Shown one piece after another: positions 9,712-20,840 of a stretch of DNA of 64,000 nt. The notes under the pieces were generated by a model, which was given only the letters and a program-made list of their open reading frames with translations, made no database searches and was not told where the DNA came from. The position numbers and the translations under genes were made by a program. Position 1 is the stretch's first letter. Each line of letters opens with the position of its first letter. Origin of the DNA: Macrolepiota albuminosa (Eukaryota; Basidiomycota; Agaricomycetes; Agaricales; Agaricaceae); NCBI GenBank assembly GCA_027475525.1, contig JAMWFC010000056.1, forward strand, positions 124,001 through 188,000. The letters run 5' to 3'.

Positions 9712-12700
9712 CTACTCTTTGACCGAATCATCCGCAAACGTGAGCGGTGTAAACACCTACAAAGCAATCGTGACAATCAGCCAAGAACAAAAGACAAAAA
9801 AACGTGTCGAGAGAAGCTCACATGTCCACCGCCTTCAAAATGCTTACTGTTCGCCTCAACCCAATGCAGTCGCAGGGCATGCAAAAACGCCGACAGACCC
9901 TGTCAACAAATGAAATCCGTTTCGGACGGTTGATCACGATCATCACCCACCTCCATGATGCACAGGATGAATACTGTCCCAGAAAACCAAAATAGGCCCA
10001 TCAGGATCAGGGCGATCCAACCGAACAGAGAAGTAGGCCCCAACAATGGTTCCAACGTCATCGACCATAACACCTCTGATAACTGTGCGTGTGCGAGCGA
10101 CAGCGCCCACAGACGCAGGTACGACGCCGTATGCGAGATGCACCCCAAGCAAAACTCAATAGTATGAATCACCTGATGAATCACCACCTCCCCAAAATCA
10201 TGTTGTTCCTGGAACGAAGACAATCTGAGCTCAAACTCAAAATGAAAGCACAAACACGCCACTTACGTGTTCCTCGCTCGCGTCTTCAACGATCGCTCTT
10301 CCATCTCCCTCTTCTTCAGCCTCAAGCACGTCATCAGGCTCGTCCCGCGGACCATCACCCAGACCACTGTATCCCTGATGGTGGATCCTTTTCATCTCCT
10401 TCCAAGCAATGTAGGGCTTGGTAACCAAAAGCCATGGCACACACACCGCCGCTAGCAGGAGCAGCACAGGCTGCACAACGCCCTGCCCAGGATACAATCT
10501 CAACTCTGGCTTGATACTCATAGGCGACAGGAACATCGCGATCAGCATATTCAACAGCGAAGGGGGCTGCGCCGTCGTCTTGGACCAATCGATGCTCCAT
10601 TTGTACAAAATGCAAATCGCGAGGTACCCGAAAATCGACTGCAGGAAGATCATCTGAGGGATAAAGTTCGCATAGATATCCACCGGCCGTTTGAACTTGA
10701 TATGATTAGGAAGCTGTAGGCACAATGCGAATGTCATCTGTAGAGCAAATGCATTGTCAATAAAAGACCGGTAAATTGAAATTGTCCCAGGAAAGATAAG
10801 GGACGATTACCCATACGCACATGGGTCACACCAAGCACAATCGACATTTTCATTTTGTACGAGTTGGTGAACACCAAGGCGTTATCTGCGCCGTGCCAGC
10901 CAGGATCAAGACCGAATGGGTACACATGCCCAGTGTTGACGCCCGTGACGGAGGTGGAGTTCGATTCTGCGAATTTCCAGCCAGAGTGCCAGATATGGAG
11001 CGATTGCGAAAAGATATCGTTGTACATGAGACCGGTGTACATCGAGAACATTCCCATCAGAAGAATAATATACCGGCCGCTTTTATCATATCGATGAAAT
11101 GAGCAAAATCAGGAGAATTTGTAAATACAACTCACAAGAAGAATTGTCCCATAATCTTGAGAAACCGTTAGTCTGGGAAAGGCGACGATCATAACTCGGA
11201 AAAGCACTCACCTCACCAAGATCCTGGCGCGCAAGTCTCCTCTCGGAGAATATCATGTATAACGCAGCACAGAAGATGATGAAACCATGACCGATGTCCC
11301 CAAACATGACAGCAAAAAGGAAAGGGAAGGTGGCGATTGCGAAAAGACCAGGGTTGGTCTCCTGGTACTTGGCAGTACCATAACTGTCCATGATTGTTTG
11401 GAAGCCAACTGTGAATTTGTTCGTGCGGATGAAGGTGGGTGGGGTCTTGTGAGTGCGCAACTCATGCAAGATCGGCGGCACGCTCGTGCCAGATTGCTCC
11501 TGAAAATACGTGTATCAGTAAAACGCTTCTGAAGCTATGGAAATGACCAACACACCGTCGCATGCCGAAGAGCAATCTGAATGTTACTAATGTCCCGAGT
11601 AGGCACCCATGCCTCAGCAATAAGCGTCTTCCTCCGGACATCATAATTAAACAGATTCAGAGTCTCGTAGATCATCTTCTCCTTTCTAACAACATCCTGC
11701 CAAATGCGGAGGCTCTCTCCCAACTTGACAAGCTCCGAACGACGGTTCAGGCCAGTATTGTAGAGGACATTCTGAATGTCCTCCAGACGGACAGTGACCT
11801 CACGCAGCGACTCTGAACGCTTGTCCGCATTGGGGTCGATGGGGTAAATAGTTGCGCCCATAGACTCAGCAACCCTGCGTATCTTGGCAAGGAGGGCATC
11901 ACCGTGGGCGAAGATGATGAAAACGTTCTTGCGGGTTTCTTCGCCAGTGGCGGGGTTAACAAAAGGCTCGACAATGTCAGTGTGATTCATATATAGGTTA
12001 CCACGAAGGACACGCCAGAGAACCCGTTCGAAGACAGGAATGCGTGCACGGTCAATAGTTCCAGCAACAAACCTGCCGAAAAAATGTCAACATGGAAATG
12101 TACATGTCACAACAGAGGACTTACTCGAGGTCGAATTGAACATTACCGGAGTACTGCACTTCACGCTCGTCGTGCTGAAGCAGGGGAGCCGAGCTTTCGT
12201 CGAAGGATGACCTAATATTGGTATGTTGTCCTTGGGCCTATAAAAAAGAGATTAAGCAACCAGAAGCAACGGTACAAGGAACACCAACTCTTTCAAAGAA
12301 TACGGCAGTCTCTCGCAAGACATGCCATGCCTCCATGAGCTCCTTCGTCCTTTCACTGAGTGTCTGATAACTGTCATTCATCTTGACCAGTCTTGACTCG
12401 TGCTCCGTTAATGTCACATCGAGCTCGTCAATAGTCTGCGCCGCACGGGGGCCCACGGTGATCAGTGGAGCGGAGTCATACAAAGGACGAATTGGAACGA
12501 CGTCCTTCTCCTTCTCTATTTGGCTGGCAAAGAACCGAACGCGACGGGCCATCTCGTCGATACGCCGAATTTCACCGACGAAAGAACGCTGAAATGGATT
12601 AACACTGGGGTTTAACTGGTGCATGTACCGTTAGACATTGTCCTAGAGCGCGTAGAAGAGATATAGGTACTTGCATCTTTAAATTGTGCGTTTCCAAGTT

Positions 12701-12851
12701 CACCGAGTTCCGCAACGGTGTCATGGGCTACTTCTGTTGGCACGAAGAGCTGTACCAAGCTCATCTGTTCAGAGCCTTTATTCTCTCGTTAGCTTTGTCC
12801 AAGAGCGGTAGACGCAGACTTACAGAACGGATTGGGGGATTCGTCCGCCAT
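9712..12851 (-). CDS. VPH1: V-type proton ATPase subunit a (Vph1/Stv1 type)
   Basis: Subunit a is the membrane stator of the V0 sector and provides the proton half-channels on vacuole, Golgi or endosome. The ATG at 12851-12849 begins MADESPNPF, spliced to [19 protein letters not shown], the conserved N-terminus. Then follow [17 protein letters not shown], the cytosolic domain ([19 protein letters not shown]), and the membrane domain ([31 protein letters not shown]). The essential TM7 Arg lies in [20 protein letters not shown]. The end is [15 protein letters not shown] joined to [11 protein letters not shown]. The product is about 830 residues, normal for the family. The last exon is 9756-9712. 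Introns are GT-AG except one GC-AG (12674-12616). The gene is on the same strand as eEF3 downstream of it, with about 0.6 kb between. Vph1 and Stv1 isoforms cannot be told apart here. Confidence 0.95.
12616..12674 (-). other. Non-canonical GC-AG intron in V-ATPase subunit a gene
   Basis: Exon 2 ends in GAT at 12675 and is followed by GCAAGT. Exon 3 starts at 12615 after CACCAG. Only this 59-nt GC-AG choice yields the conserved [15 protein letters not shown]; the nearby GTACCT donor would break the frame. Confidence 0.75.
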
Positions 12852-13074
12852 TAGGCCAGCCAATGTGTTGGAAATGAAAAATGTGATGTAACCGCCAACG
12901 CTGCCCTTGCACGTATATTTGCGTTTGTTTGCCTCATTCACGGTGGGGCTGGCTTCAATAAGTACTTCCAATTTCAGTTTCCAAAGTTTCATAGTATAAC
13001 GGTGCTATCGAACGGTGCTATTTAACGATGACATACTCATGGCTCTATATATCCCATGAAACTCCCCTGTCCTC

Positions 13075-13509
13075 TCAGGCATCCACCTCCTTCAGTACCC
13101 CTCTGAGATACGCTTCGTCGACCCAAGAATCAATGTAGCCGAATTTTTTCAAGTCTTCCACAACTGCCACAGTCCAGCTCTGGCAATTCCACTCTGCAGA
13201 TTCATCTCGTATCACATCAACCAAGTGGCAAACCCTCGTCACTGTATCGAGTTGTTCCCGTGGAATGCAACCGATATCGACTTGTAAGAACTTTGCAATA
13301 GGCTTGTTGATGTCGAGGATACTTTCGGGTCCATCATAGTGAAAGCCCCCGGGCATGCCGTGAAGCTGATGCGCGATGCCTTGCTCCGCAGCATCGTCAC
13401 CATCGCCAGTACGGATGAAAAGTAACCAATGATATGGTTTTTCTTTGTTGGACTGCCAGTGAACGCCACGTCTGTAGGCAACAATACTAAGATAGTAATT
13501 TGCAGACAT
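13075..13509 (-). CDS. Small fungal protein of unknown function (DUF6914-like pattern)
   Basis: A single-exon frame of 144 residues. It has the pattern YYLSIVAYRR...YHWLLFIRTG...GIAHQLHGMPGGFHYDG...IGCIPREQLD...WNCQSWTVAVVEDLKKFGYID. This resembles a family common in basidiomycetes (DUF6914-type) in which a Tyr-His-Trp strand, a middle His, and a WNC.SW motif recur. Those conserved Cys and His residues look like a possible papain-like catalytic set, but that is speculation and no activity should be assumed. No signal peptide or membrane segment is visible. The start ATG is well placed, shortly after a promoter-like AT-rich region. Family assignment is from memory of the pattern only. Confidence 0.6.
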   Translation of the reverse strand: MSANYYLSIVAYRRGVHWQSNKEKPYHWLLFIRTGDGDDAAEQGIAHQLHGMPGGFHYDGPESILDINKPIAKFLQVDIGCIPREQLDTVTRVCHLVDVIRDESAEWNCQSWTVAVVEDLKKFGYIDSWVDEAYLRGVLKEVDA

Positions 13510-14549
13510 GATTGAATGCTAGAAAGGTATGGAGGCACTGAACTCATGGACGATGGCACGGAAATCACCGAATGGCCGAGATCATCCATCAGGTTATCAG
13601 TGTTATACTTACGTACTTATGACCAAAATGCTCAATATCGCATTGGTCCCCGTACTCTCCTCTTACCTATTCACTAATTATTAGGGTTGAAAATGACCTT
13701 ATACCTCGAAGGCTGACATATGGTAGTCATGGATAATCCATCGCAGTTATATAACTCACACTGCAACTGAAATTGTTAGGTTTCCAGCTTTATGATGCTT
13801 GGCGCCAAACGGACCGAGTCAACCGTGGCTGCCAATTTTGCGACTATAGCTAAATGTTGATCAACGTAGAAACATGGTCAGGAAATAACAAACGGAGGAG
13901 TAGGCCGATGGACTGACATCGTAACTTTTTACAGCTCACATGTTTTCGTGATTTCCGGAAGCCACCAAGCATACCTGAAAGCTGACCAAAGTCTTGAGAA
14001 AGGATCAGATGATAGGCAGCAGCTAAAAGTTGACACGACGGGATAGAATTGCTTTTAGGTTCTTTGGATTCTCATCAGGCCATTAAAGCATTAACATCAT
14101 TGATTGAGCTTCGAAGATCTCCTGTCCTTGAACTCGCAGGATATAAATCAGGAAAATTCTTATGACCTGAAAATACGGGCCTGGAAATTTTTCGCTGAAG
14201 TCTATTGCTGATTTTGACTTCCATATAATCCACTATAGCTCTGGAACACAAGCACGAGCCAGCTGTGAGTTTCTAAATCTCTTATCAGTCATACAAACCA
14301 GCAACATAAGCCTTTAACGTGGCCTATAGAGTTATTGACCAACCCATAAACATATTTGATCAGCTGGGATCATGTTCCAGTAATAATCGGTGCCAGTGTA
14401 TTCCAAAACTCCGACTTCTGGCAATTACCGCATCACTCCTTCCAAACCTGATGCATCCGTCCAACTTGATACATTCCTGACTTAGCTCGGTTATTCACCT
14501 GAACTTTATCGTCAAATACGAAGTCCTGAAGATACATGAATAAGTTTTC
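13510..14549. other. Intergenic, nothing recognised
   Basis: About 1 kb of AT-rich sequence with no long open frame. It lies between divergent genes and so should contain both promoters. Confidence 0.5.
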
Positions 14550-15372
14550 ATGATATCAAACATTATCCGCCACTTCATTCGTCGTCTTGGTCGCGCCCTT
14601 GTCCCTTTACGCATCCGTCTCGCATACCTTCTGTCCAGAAACCCATTGCTTACACAAAACGTCTTGCTCCTTGATCCATGGACTGTAATCAAGACAACGA
14701 GCATTGCGCAATCTCAACAAGAAGCAGCTGCACATGCCTTCATTCATCAACATACATCTGTTCCTGTTCCCGTTCTTTTTGACAGTTGGACAGATGATTG
14801 TGCCGATATCGGGTACTTGCGCTTTTCCGTAGTTCCGGGAGAACTCCTTGAGACTGCGTGGCCCATGATGACGCTTGAATCGCAAGCTCGTACAGCGACG
14901 GAGCTCCGAGCATATATTGCGGAAATCCGTGCCCTACAGCAAAAACCGACGCCGGTCGGATGGATAGGGTCCGTGGGGAAGAAGGGTGTCATATGTCCGA
15001 GAATCGGGATGCATGGACATCCTTGTGGACCATGGGAATCAGAGGCAGAATTTAACGCGTTTCTCCTGAAACCGCTGGATCATTGCAAGCCTGGAGATTG
15101 GCAACGATCCCTTGGCTGGTTATAATCATCGGATTGTTTTTTCCCATGCAGATCTTTCTCCAGATAATGTGATGGTTAATAAAGAAACAGGCAAAGTGAC
15201 CGGTATAATAGATTGGCAGATGGCAGGGTGGTGGCCGGAATATTGGGAGTATAGAAAAGCAATGTATCGTGGTAGGTCGTCTATCGACTGGTGGAGGAAG
15301 CTATTGGAGGATGTTATGGAGAAGCACTGGGAAAAATGGGGGTTGGATTCAGACTTGGAGAATTTTGTATGA
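14550..15372 (+). pseudogene. APH-family phosphotransferase with one frameshift
   Basis: Frame 14550-15125 encodes an N-lobe (VIKTTSIAQSQQEAAAHAF; TSVPVPVLFDSW) and the linker VPGELLETAWPMM...GPWESEAEFNAFL. Frame 15112-15372, shifted by one base, encodes the catalytic HRIVFSHADLSPDNVMV and GIIDWQMAGWWPEYWE, ending ...ENFV. The two halves fit one protein of about 273 residues if one base is removed in the CCC run near 15109-15111; no GT-AG intron explains the shift. It could be a sequencing indel or a recent null allele. The catalytic Asp and Asn and the IDW Asp are all intact, which favours a sequence error or very recent damage. The substrate is unknown, as for the family in general. Confidence 0.75.
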
Positions 15373-15992
15373 ACATCATGCATATAATTGTTCCTACATA
15401 TATCCACATGCGGAGTAATTACTGAAATCTTTCTCTCTTTCTCTACTGCTGATCTAACGTAAACCATTGTGGCCCGAGCCTGCACCTAAGAGGACACCGG
15501 ATCGGCTATCGGAGTCTTGGTCAATATATAGGTCGGGCAATAATTCTAATTCTTTCCGTCAGTCATTGGGCCTTCAACTAGCCGTACTACCTAATGGCAA
15601 CTATTCCTCAAGAAGAATCCTTAGAAGCTTGGCTATACATTGTCCCAATTTGACTGTTTTCCAACAAGTACACGGTATTCTTCCATCGATGTGACAAGTG
15701 GTTGCCAGTGTGTCCATCCTGAAAGAATTTGCAACATTTCCTTTGGCACAACACAGTGCAATCGAGCGACCCACTTGGATGTGTGTGGCGAAATATGATG
15801 TGTGGCGTTGGAGAAAAGCGATGCTCGGATAAGAGTGGGTTCGTAAGAGAAGGTGGCGAAAAGACATAAAAAGGCGAGCAATTTCTTCAACAAGTCCTCA
15901 TCTTACCATTGCATCAACCACCACCATCTAGCTTGACCTTCTAACTTCTAACTTCTAACTCTTCATCACATCTATCACCACATTACCCAATC
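15373..15992. other. Intergenic; CT-rich leader of the next gene
   Basis: No gene is visible. The last 100 bp (ACC/CTT-rich, with repeated TTCTAACTTCTAACTC-type runs around 15940-15962) look like a typical fungal promoter and 5' leader before the ATG at 15993. Confidence 0.45.
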
Positions 15993-16934
15993 ATGTCTTC
16001 GTCGCAATTGTCACCCCATTGTGAAGTCATTGCCACCGAGGAGACGAGATATTGCACGCTTTGTGACGAGTACTTCGAATCACTGGAAGAATTACTTCAA
16101 CATGTCCAGACTTCTGGTGTACCCCCGCGGTGTGAACTTTGCAATCGTGGGTTCCTAACAAGAACTCCCGCAGAAGGGTAAGTTTTGTGCGCCACATACA
16201 TTCTGCGTCCCATCCCCTAATTGCATCTTTCTCCCAGCACTATTCCTTGTCTTGCAACCATATCTACTGCGCTGTCTGCGACAAACTTTTTAAAACATAT
16301 GCAGCACTCAATGTGCATCTGGAGTACTCCATTCGTCACTCGGATGATTCTGACGATGACGACGAGGATGCCGTTGATGATCTTCCCGATGGTTGGGAAG
16401 AGGAACTTGCTGAGCAGCTCGAGAGAGAAACATGTGCTCTTCAGGTGGAATAGCCATTTTCTGTTGACCTTGAAGAAGAAAAGAGGTTGTCAAATGTGCA
16501 ACGCAGACAGGCGATGTTGGTTAGCAAATATTCCTTGATCTCCCCCGCTTCCGCTAACTCGGCCTCCTAGAAATTTATGTCCCGCCGCAAGCGCGGTGTA
16601 CCCAGCGAATCACGTTCGTACTGTTGCGCAATCTGTCTTGGTCATCCGATGAGTGTTGCATCAACTCGCTGTGGACATCTTTTCTGCGTGCCGTGAGTAG
16701 TGATGCTATTCCATGATTGAAATTGAAAACTTACAGGTTTCCTTCTTCAGATGCATTTCCAAGGCTATTGACCAGAAAGGCGAATGCCCATCGTGCAGGA
16801 CAAGGAATGGCAAAATACACATCCGCAAACTTGACATGGGAGTGTACCAGTCGTCCGTGTCATGTGTCAATTATTTTTGTTTACCAATAAAAATCATTCT
16901 TTTCCTAAATAAGATCCGGTGTTTTGATCTTTAA
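15993..16934 (+). CDS. C2H2 zinc-finger plus RING-finger protein (probable E3 ubiquitin ligase)
   Basis: Four exons. Exon 1 (15993-16177) has two C2H2-like units: YCTLCDEYFESLEELLQH and RCELCNRGFLTRTPAEG. Exon 2 (from 16238) supplies HYSLSCNH, a further finger IYCAVCDKLFKTYAALNVHLEYSIRH, and an acidic tail (DDSDDDDEDAVDDL). Exon 3 starts at about 16571, giving KFMSRRKRG, then YCCAICLGHPMSVASTRCGH. After a GTGAGT...CAG intron, exon 4 adds CISKAIDQKGECPSCR, completing a C3HC4 RING. RING proteins usually recruit E2 enzymes; the target is unknown. Exons 2-3 and 3-4 join in frame, but exon 1 to exon 2 is off by one base with the only GT-AG pair visible. The exact 12-residue Cys-His spacing shows they belong together, so an indel is likely. 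The C-terminal tail after KIHIRKLDMG may be read into UTR. Confidence 0.65.
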
Positions 16935-18229
16935 CAGTTGTGTCAAAGTGGAGGAGGACCCATTTTATGGCGTCTTCCCTCTGATTGCTGACGTTTCTTC
17001 CCCATGAAACTTGAGAAATTCAGTGAATTATTTTTAAAAGTGAAAACGCTTTTGCGCCACATACATAAGCAGAAATAACCTCTTGCGTGATTGGATGAGA
17101 ACTGGGCGTACCCATGTCTGTCTGGATGTGAGGAGACAATGACCCATATTGATCGGTACGCGTTGAGTCCTTGATTGTGTCAGTCAATTCACTGCTTCTT
17201 TCCTCACGATAAATAAGTGTGGGTAATGTTTTTGCAGCCCCAAAGCATCGCTTACTGAAGCGCTGCCATAGTTAGCAGTCAACCGCTCAGATAAGGAAGA
17301 AGATTCTTGCTAGGCACGTATCATCTGATCAAGTCCCACTGAACCCTTGAAATCCCTCAAACCAATATCACCTGGTCCTTTCAACCGATAAACTACGAAC
17401 GACGAGATCAAGGATGGTTACCAAGCTGCATCTTGCCCTCACTTCGACTCGCTCAGAGGCAGTCAACATGGTGAATCTCCTCCAGTTGACTAAGGACTCA
17501 CACGCAAGTGGAACTGACCGCAGTCGCGCTTCACAGCTATCTCCCATATAGAGGTGCTCATAAGTACGTATTTCGGTCTTTAGCCGATTAGGGGGTCGAC
17601 TAGATTTCGTCATCTTGTGGAGTTTCCTGATTTCAAGCTCTGGATGATATTCAAATGCCTCAGACAGTGTCCTTGCTGATTTACTCTTGAATTATACGGT
17701 GTTCTAGACGAGCTTGGCTTTACAATTTGGTGAACAATTTCTTCAACCATAGAACTGGAGATCTTAAAAGCGTTTAAACTTGAAGAGAGGGAGATCCGAC
17801 TATCGCCGATCTTCCTTTTTAGGAACAATATTACTTGGCGAATTTTGACTCAGAACTCTTTTTTTATTTTCGAGTCGGACAACGGCTACTTTAAAGGTAG
17901 CAACCATTCTATTTGTTACTACGACAACAACGTATGTGACGATGATTCGATCTTGGGTCTAGGAGCACCGAGTTTGTGATGATGGGGATCTTCGACTACT
18001 CCTAGGGTTGCCCAGCTTCACGAACATCGCGGCACGAGGCAGATGCGTCGATTAGCTTCTCCTGCACAGCCTAAACGTCACAGACAACGCACTTGTCCCG
18101 AAAGAAGCTGATGTGACATGCTTGTATTTTTCAATTATTTATACAACCTGCATCTGTTCCCCAACGAGTGGTAGTCCGACATCTTGTGGCTACTCACGAT
18201 TCCCATCAACCTGAACCCAAAGTACAAAA
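16935..18229. other. Intergenic, nothing recognised
   Basis: About 1.3 kb. Short minus-strand frames near 17368-17828 carry no recognisable motif. No RNA gene or repeat seen. Confidence 0.5.
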
Positions 18230-19021
18230 ATGCAACGCTCAGGACTCGTCTTTGGGGCGATCCGTAACATTTCGGCCCGTTTCAGTGAAACACTTTCAAA
18301 CATAAGATCGATATCCCATCCAAATCCATCTGACACCTTTGTGGAGTTTCGCTCTCATACACGTAGCTGTGATGATTGGGAAAAGGAAGTGCTGGAGGTC
18401 TACGTGTCGAGTGAAAGCGGTGATTATGGTTCCCATAAATCTCGCATTTCAAGGGAAAAAGTTGTCGAGCTTCGTGCTTACAAAGACCATGCATCCAGCA
18501 ACCTCTACCAATATCTTGTCGCTGCAATATCCGCTATGCCTACCCCTGAGCACCCTGTCTACTTATATTTGAAAATGGTGCCCCTAAACACCCACACTTT
18601 AACTACTGTTGTAAAAAAGCTAGATGCTTGGCCGAGCAATAACGCCTTATTGGTTGAGCAAACTTGCTTCGACTCGGATAGTCTTCCAGTACTCCTCGAC
18701 CTCATCCTCCTCGCCCCCATTGTCGCCAGCATTTCTGATCAATATATTTTCAAAGATTTCGAATTCTTCTTTGCCGACCTAATCCTTCGGGCTCTCCAAG
18801 AGCTTTTCCACTATACTTGTCCTCAACGCAATCCGAGATACACAGATCCTACCTTTGTCATTCTGGATGGAAGTGGAAGTGCGGTGAAGCAACGAGAACT
18901 ATGTTTTGTCCTCCCTTTTCGTTCTCAACTTCTCGATCAAATTGAGCCTCTTTTTATGGAGAAACGGCGGAAGTTCGGATTGCACGTTCGTGTCTTTTTC
19001 ACTGACCTCTGGCAGACCTGA
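18230..19021 (+). CDS. Hypothetical protein, unrecognised
   Basis: An intact single-exon frame of 263 residues from an ATG. I do not recognise it. It has no signal peptide and no Cys/His cluster. The middle contains a hydrophobic helical stretch (LPVLLDLILLAPIVASI). The C-terminal part, with TFVILDGSGSAVKQRELCFVLPFRSQLLDQIEPLF...LHVRVFFTDLW, reads like a beta-rich globular ending. Length, codon use and absence of stops support a real gene. It may be a lineage-restricted basidiomycete protein of the kind that accompanies F-box-like families, but no F-box is visible. Confidence 0.55.
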   Translation: MQRSGLVFGAIRNISARFSETLSNIRSISHPNPSDTFVEFRSHTRSCDDWEKEVLEVYVSSESGDYGSHKSRISREKVVELRAYKDHASSNLYQYLVAAISAMPTPEHPVYLYLKMVPLNTHTLTTVVKKLDAWPSNNALLVEQTCFDSDSLPVLLDLILLAPIVASISDQYIFKDFEFFFADLILRALQELFHYTCPQRNPRYTDPTFVILDGSGSAVKQRELCFVLPFRSQLLDQIEPLFMEKRRKFGLHVRVFFTDLWQT

Positions 19022-20309
19022 CTGACGAAACACGTAAACGTGCTCTCTACAGGATACACCAAAACCAGCCAGGTTCAAAAGAACGACGCCTTCGCGACCC
19101 GATAAAGGAAAGCGCCCGGAACGTCAAGTAAATATAGCAGAGGGCGCAAAATCGGATCGTCCTCGGTCACAGAAACCCAGTAAGCATATGGTGAAGGATC
19201 AGTGTAAGGCAGGAGGAAGCCAATCATAGTTCTGAGATGGCATATGTCTTGAGTATGTTCAACATTTATATATATAGCTCGACGATCAACTGCAGTGCAA
19301 AGGCAATGTTCTGACTGATATCTACGATGTATGATTCTATATGCCAAAATAAGTATTCCCTGTTTTGACACACGTATGGAAATCTCGCCAACCCTTTGTA
19401 TGCCAAATAGCGGATTTGAGGCTTAGGGCGAAATTTAGTAAATTTGAGAAAGAATCTAGAGCATCCGCCTTTAATTGAGGAGTTTGACGAGTCTTAGACG
19501 TATGATAACATTTGTATCGGCGTTGGGATCACGCAGACATGGGAAGCTCTCCTCATCCGTAGGGCGCGAGGAAGACGACGCATTCGCAACCATCGATATC
19601 CTATCTCGTGACAGAGAACGATGTAGCTCAGCAAGCAGTGCTCGAAAAAAGTTAAAATTAATGAGACTTTCCCTTTTTAGGCATATGTTGTCTGTTATTG
19701 CGGATTTGAAGCCGTTGGGGAATTTCTAGCCAAGGGCTGCGTGACGGAATCGTGACACCCATTCGGGTTTCCGACGACTCATCATCGATGCATCATCCAC
19801 AACTTGATGGATTCGAAATAACAACCTAAAAGTACCTCGTCTTACTGAATACCTACTACAATTTTCGTCGTTTCCGTATCGATCTCCAAAATGCGTAACC
19901 CGTAGCTTTCGTATATCAAGGGCCCCAACAGTCTCTCGAGTGAACTCTACCTATTTTCTTTGTGTGACGCAACCTAACCTCTCGCTTTCGTCACATGTTG
20001 ACGGAGAGCTTCCCGGGGCTTCTTTCTATACACCTCTCACTGGCCGTCGACCCTATTCCTGTTGACGACGTCTGCGCAATTCTAGGAACAACTTGACAAT
20101 GTGCTTTAGAACTCCTAATACCAATGATTCGTAAATTCATACTGCGTATACCCGGTAGGTCCCTGTGTCATGGAACTGCTCAGTACATTCGATTGCTTCG
20201 ATTGCTTGATTTATCTCAATCTAAGTACAAGCCCAACTCCTATAGAATGACAATGTGGATTGTGCTCTGCGGTAGTGTAAGTGTCCGTTCTTATGTATAC
20301 TAAGTACCC
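19022..20309. other. Long AT-rich intergenic region, left part
   Basis: No gene that I can support. Short frames at about 19075-19371 (-) and 19475-19729 (+) lack motifs. Confidence 0.45.
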
Positions 20310-20340
20310 ACCCTCAGTCCATGTGTGTTTGACTGAGGGT
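20310..20340. repeat. ACCCTCAGTC hairpin (possible LTR relic)
   Basis: A perfect 10-bp inverted repeat, ACCCTCAGTC at 20310-20319 and GACTGAGGGT at 20331-20340, with an 11-nt loop. The same hairpin occurs at 36265-36295 and inside both Copia LTRs (36936-36965, 43336-43365), downstream of a TATA-like sequence in each LTR. The flanks here are TA-rich and weakly LTR-like, so this may be a decayed solo LTR of a related Copia family. Confidence 0.55.
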
Positions 20341-20730
20341 GTGTATGTATATGTCACCGTGTCTGTATATATAGTCCCAGTGCTTTGCTCCAGGAACACG
20401 ATTGATTATATTAATGACGAGCCACTTACGTGACCCTATGCGATGACCCTGTGTCGCTCAACAGTTCTGAGGTAACCTTGATCAAAGCTTTACACCCATG
20501 CTAGTTCATGTGTTTCACGTAAAACTTATTGACTCGATTTATCAATCAGGAAACCACCAGGAGGCTTTATGATCGACACACCAAAATGCTTGTTCTGTCC
20601 CTTGGTTAAACGACGTCTTAAGAGGAGAAAGCTGGAAAGATGTCTAAATCGAGAGTATTAATTAAAAAATGTCTGGAATATGGGAAAGTATGTATGAAAT
20701 TCATAAAAAATCCATAACCTACCACGGTAG

Positions 20731-20814
20731 TTCCCCCTAGCCGACTTGAACGACTGACCTCGTCATTTCGTGTATGATTACTAGTGACGCGCTCTACCAC
20801 TGAGCTAAGGGGGA
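20731..20814 (-). tRNA. tRNA-Thr (AGT anticodon) with 12-nt intron
   Basis: On the minus strand the gene folds into a full cloverleaf. The acceptor stem is TCCCCCT / AGGGGGA with discriminator A. The D arm is GCTC-AGTGGTA-GAGC, the anticodon stem CGTCA / TGACG, and the T arm AGTCG-TTCAAGT-CGGCT, one base short of ideal pairing. The anticodon region CTAGTAA gives AGT (reads ACU, threonine as inosine-modified AGT). It is followed by 12 extra nucleotides (about TCATACACGAA plus one) before the 3' stem, the usual position of a nuclear tRNA intron after base 37. CCA is not encoded, as expected in a eukaryote. Confidence 0.92.
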
Positions 20815-20840
20815 TATTGTAATAGGTTCTCTTTGTACCC

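Noticed and set aside
20310..20340. Hairpin as a transcription terminator or CRISPR-like repeat
   Set aside because: Eukaryotic context, only four dispersed copies, and an association with LTR promoter regions; no array with regular spacers is present anywhere in the window.
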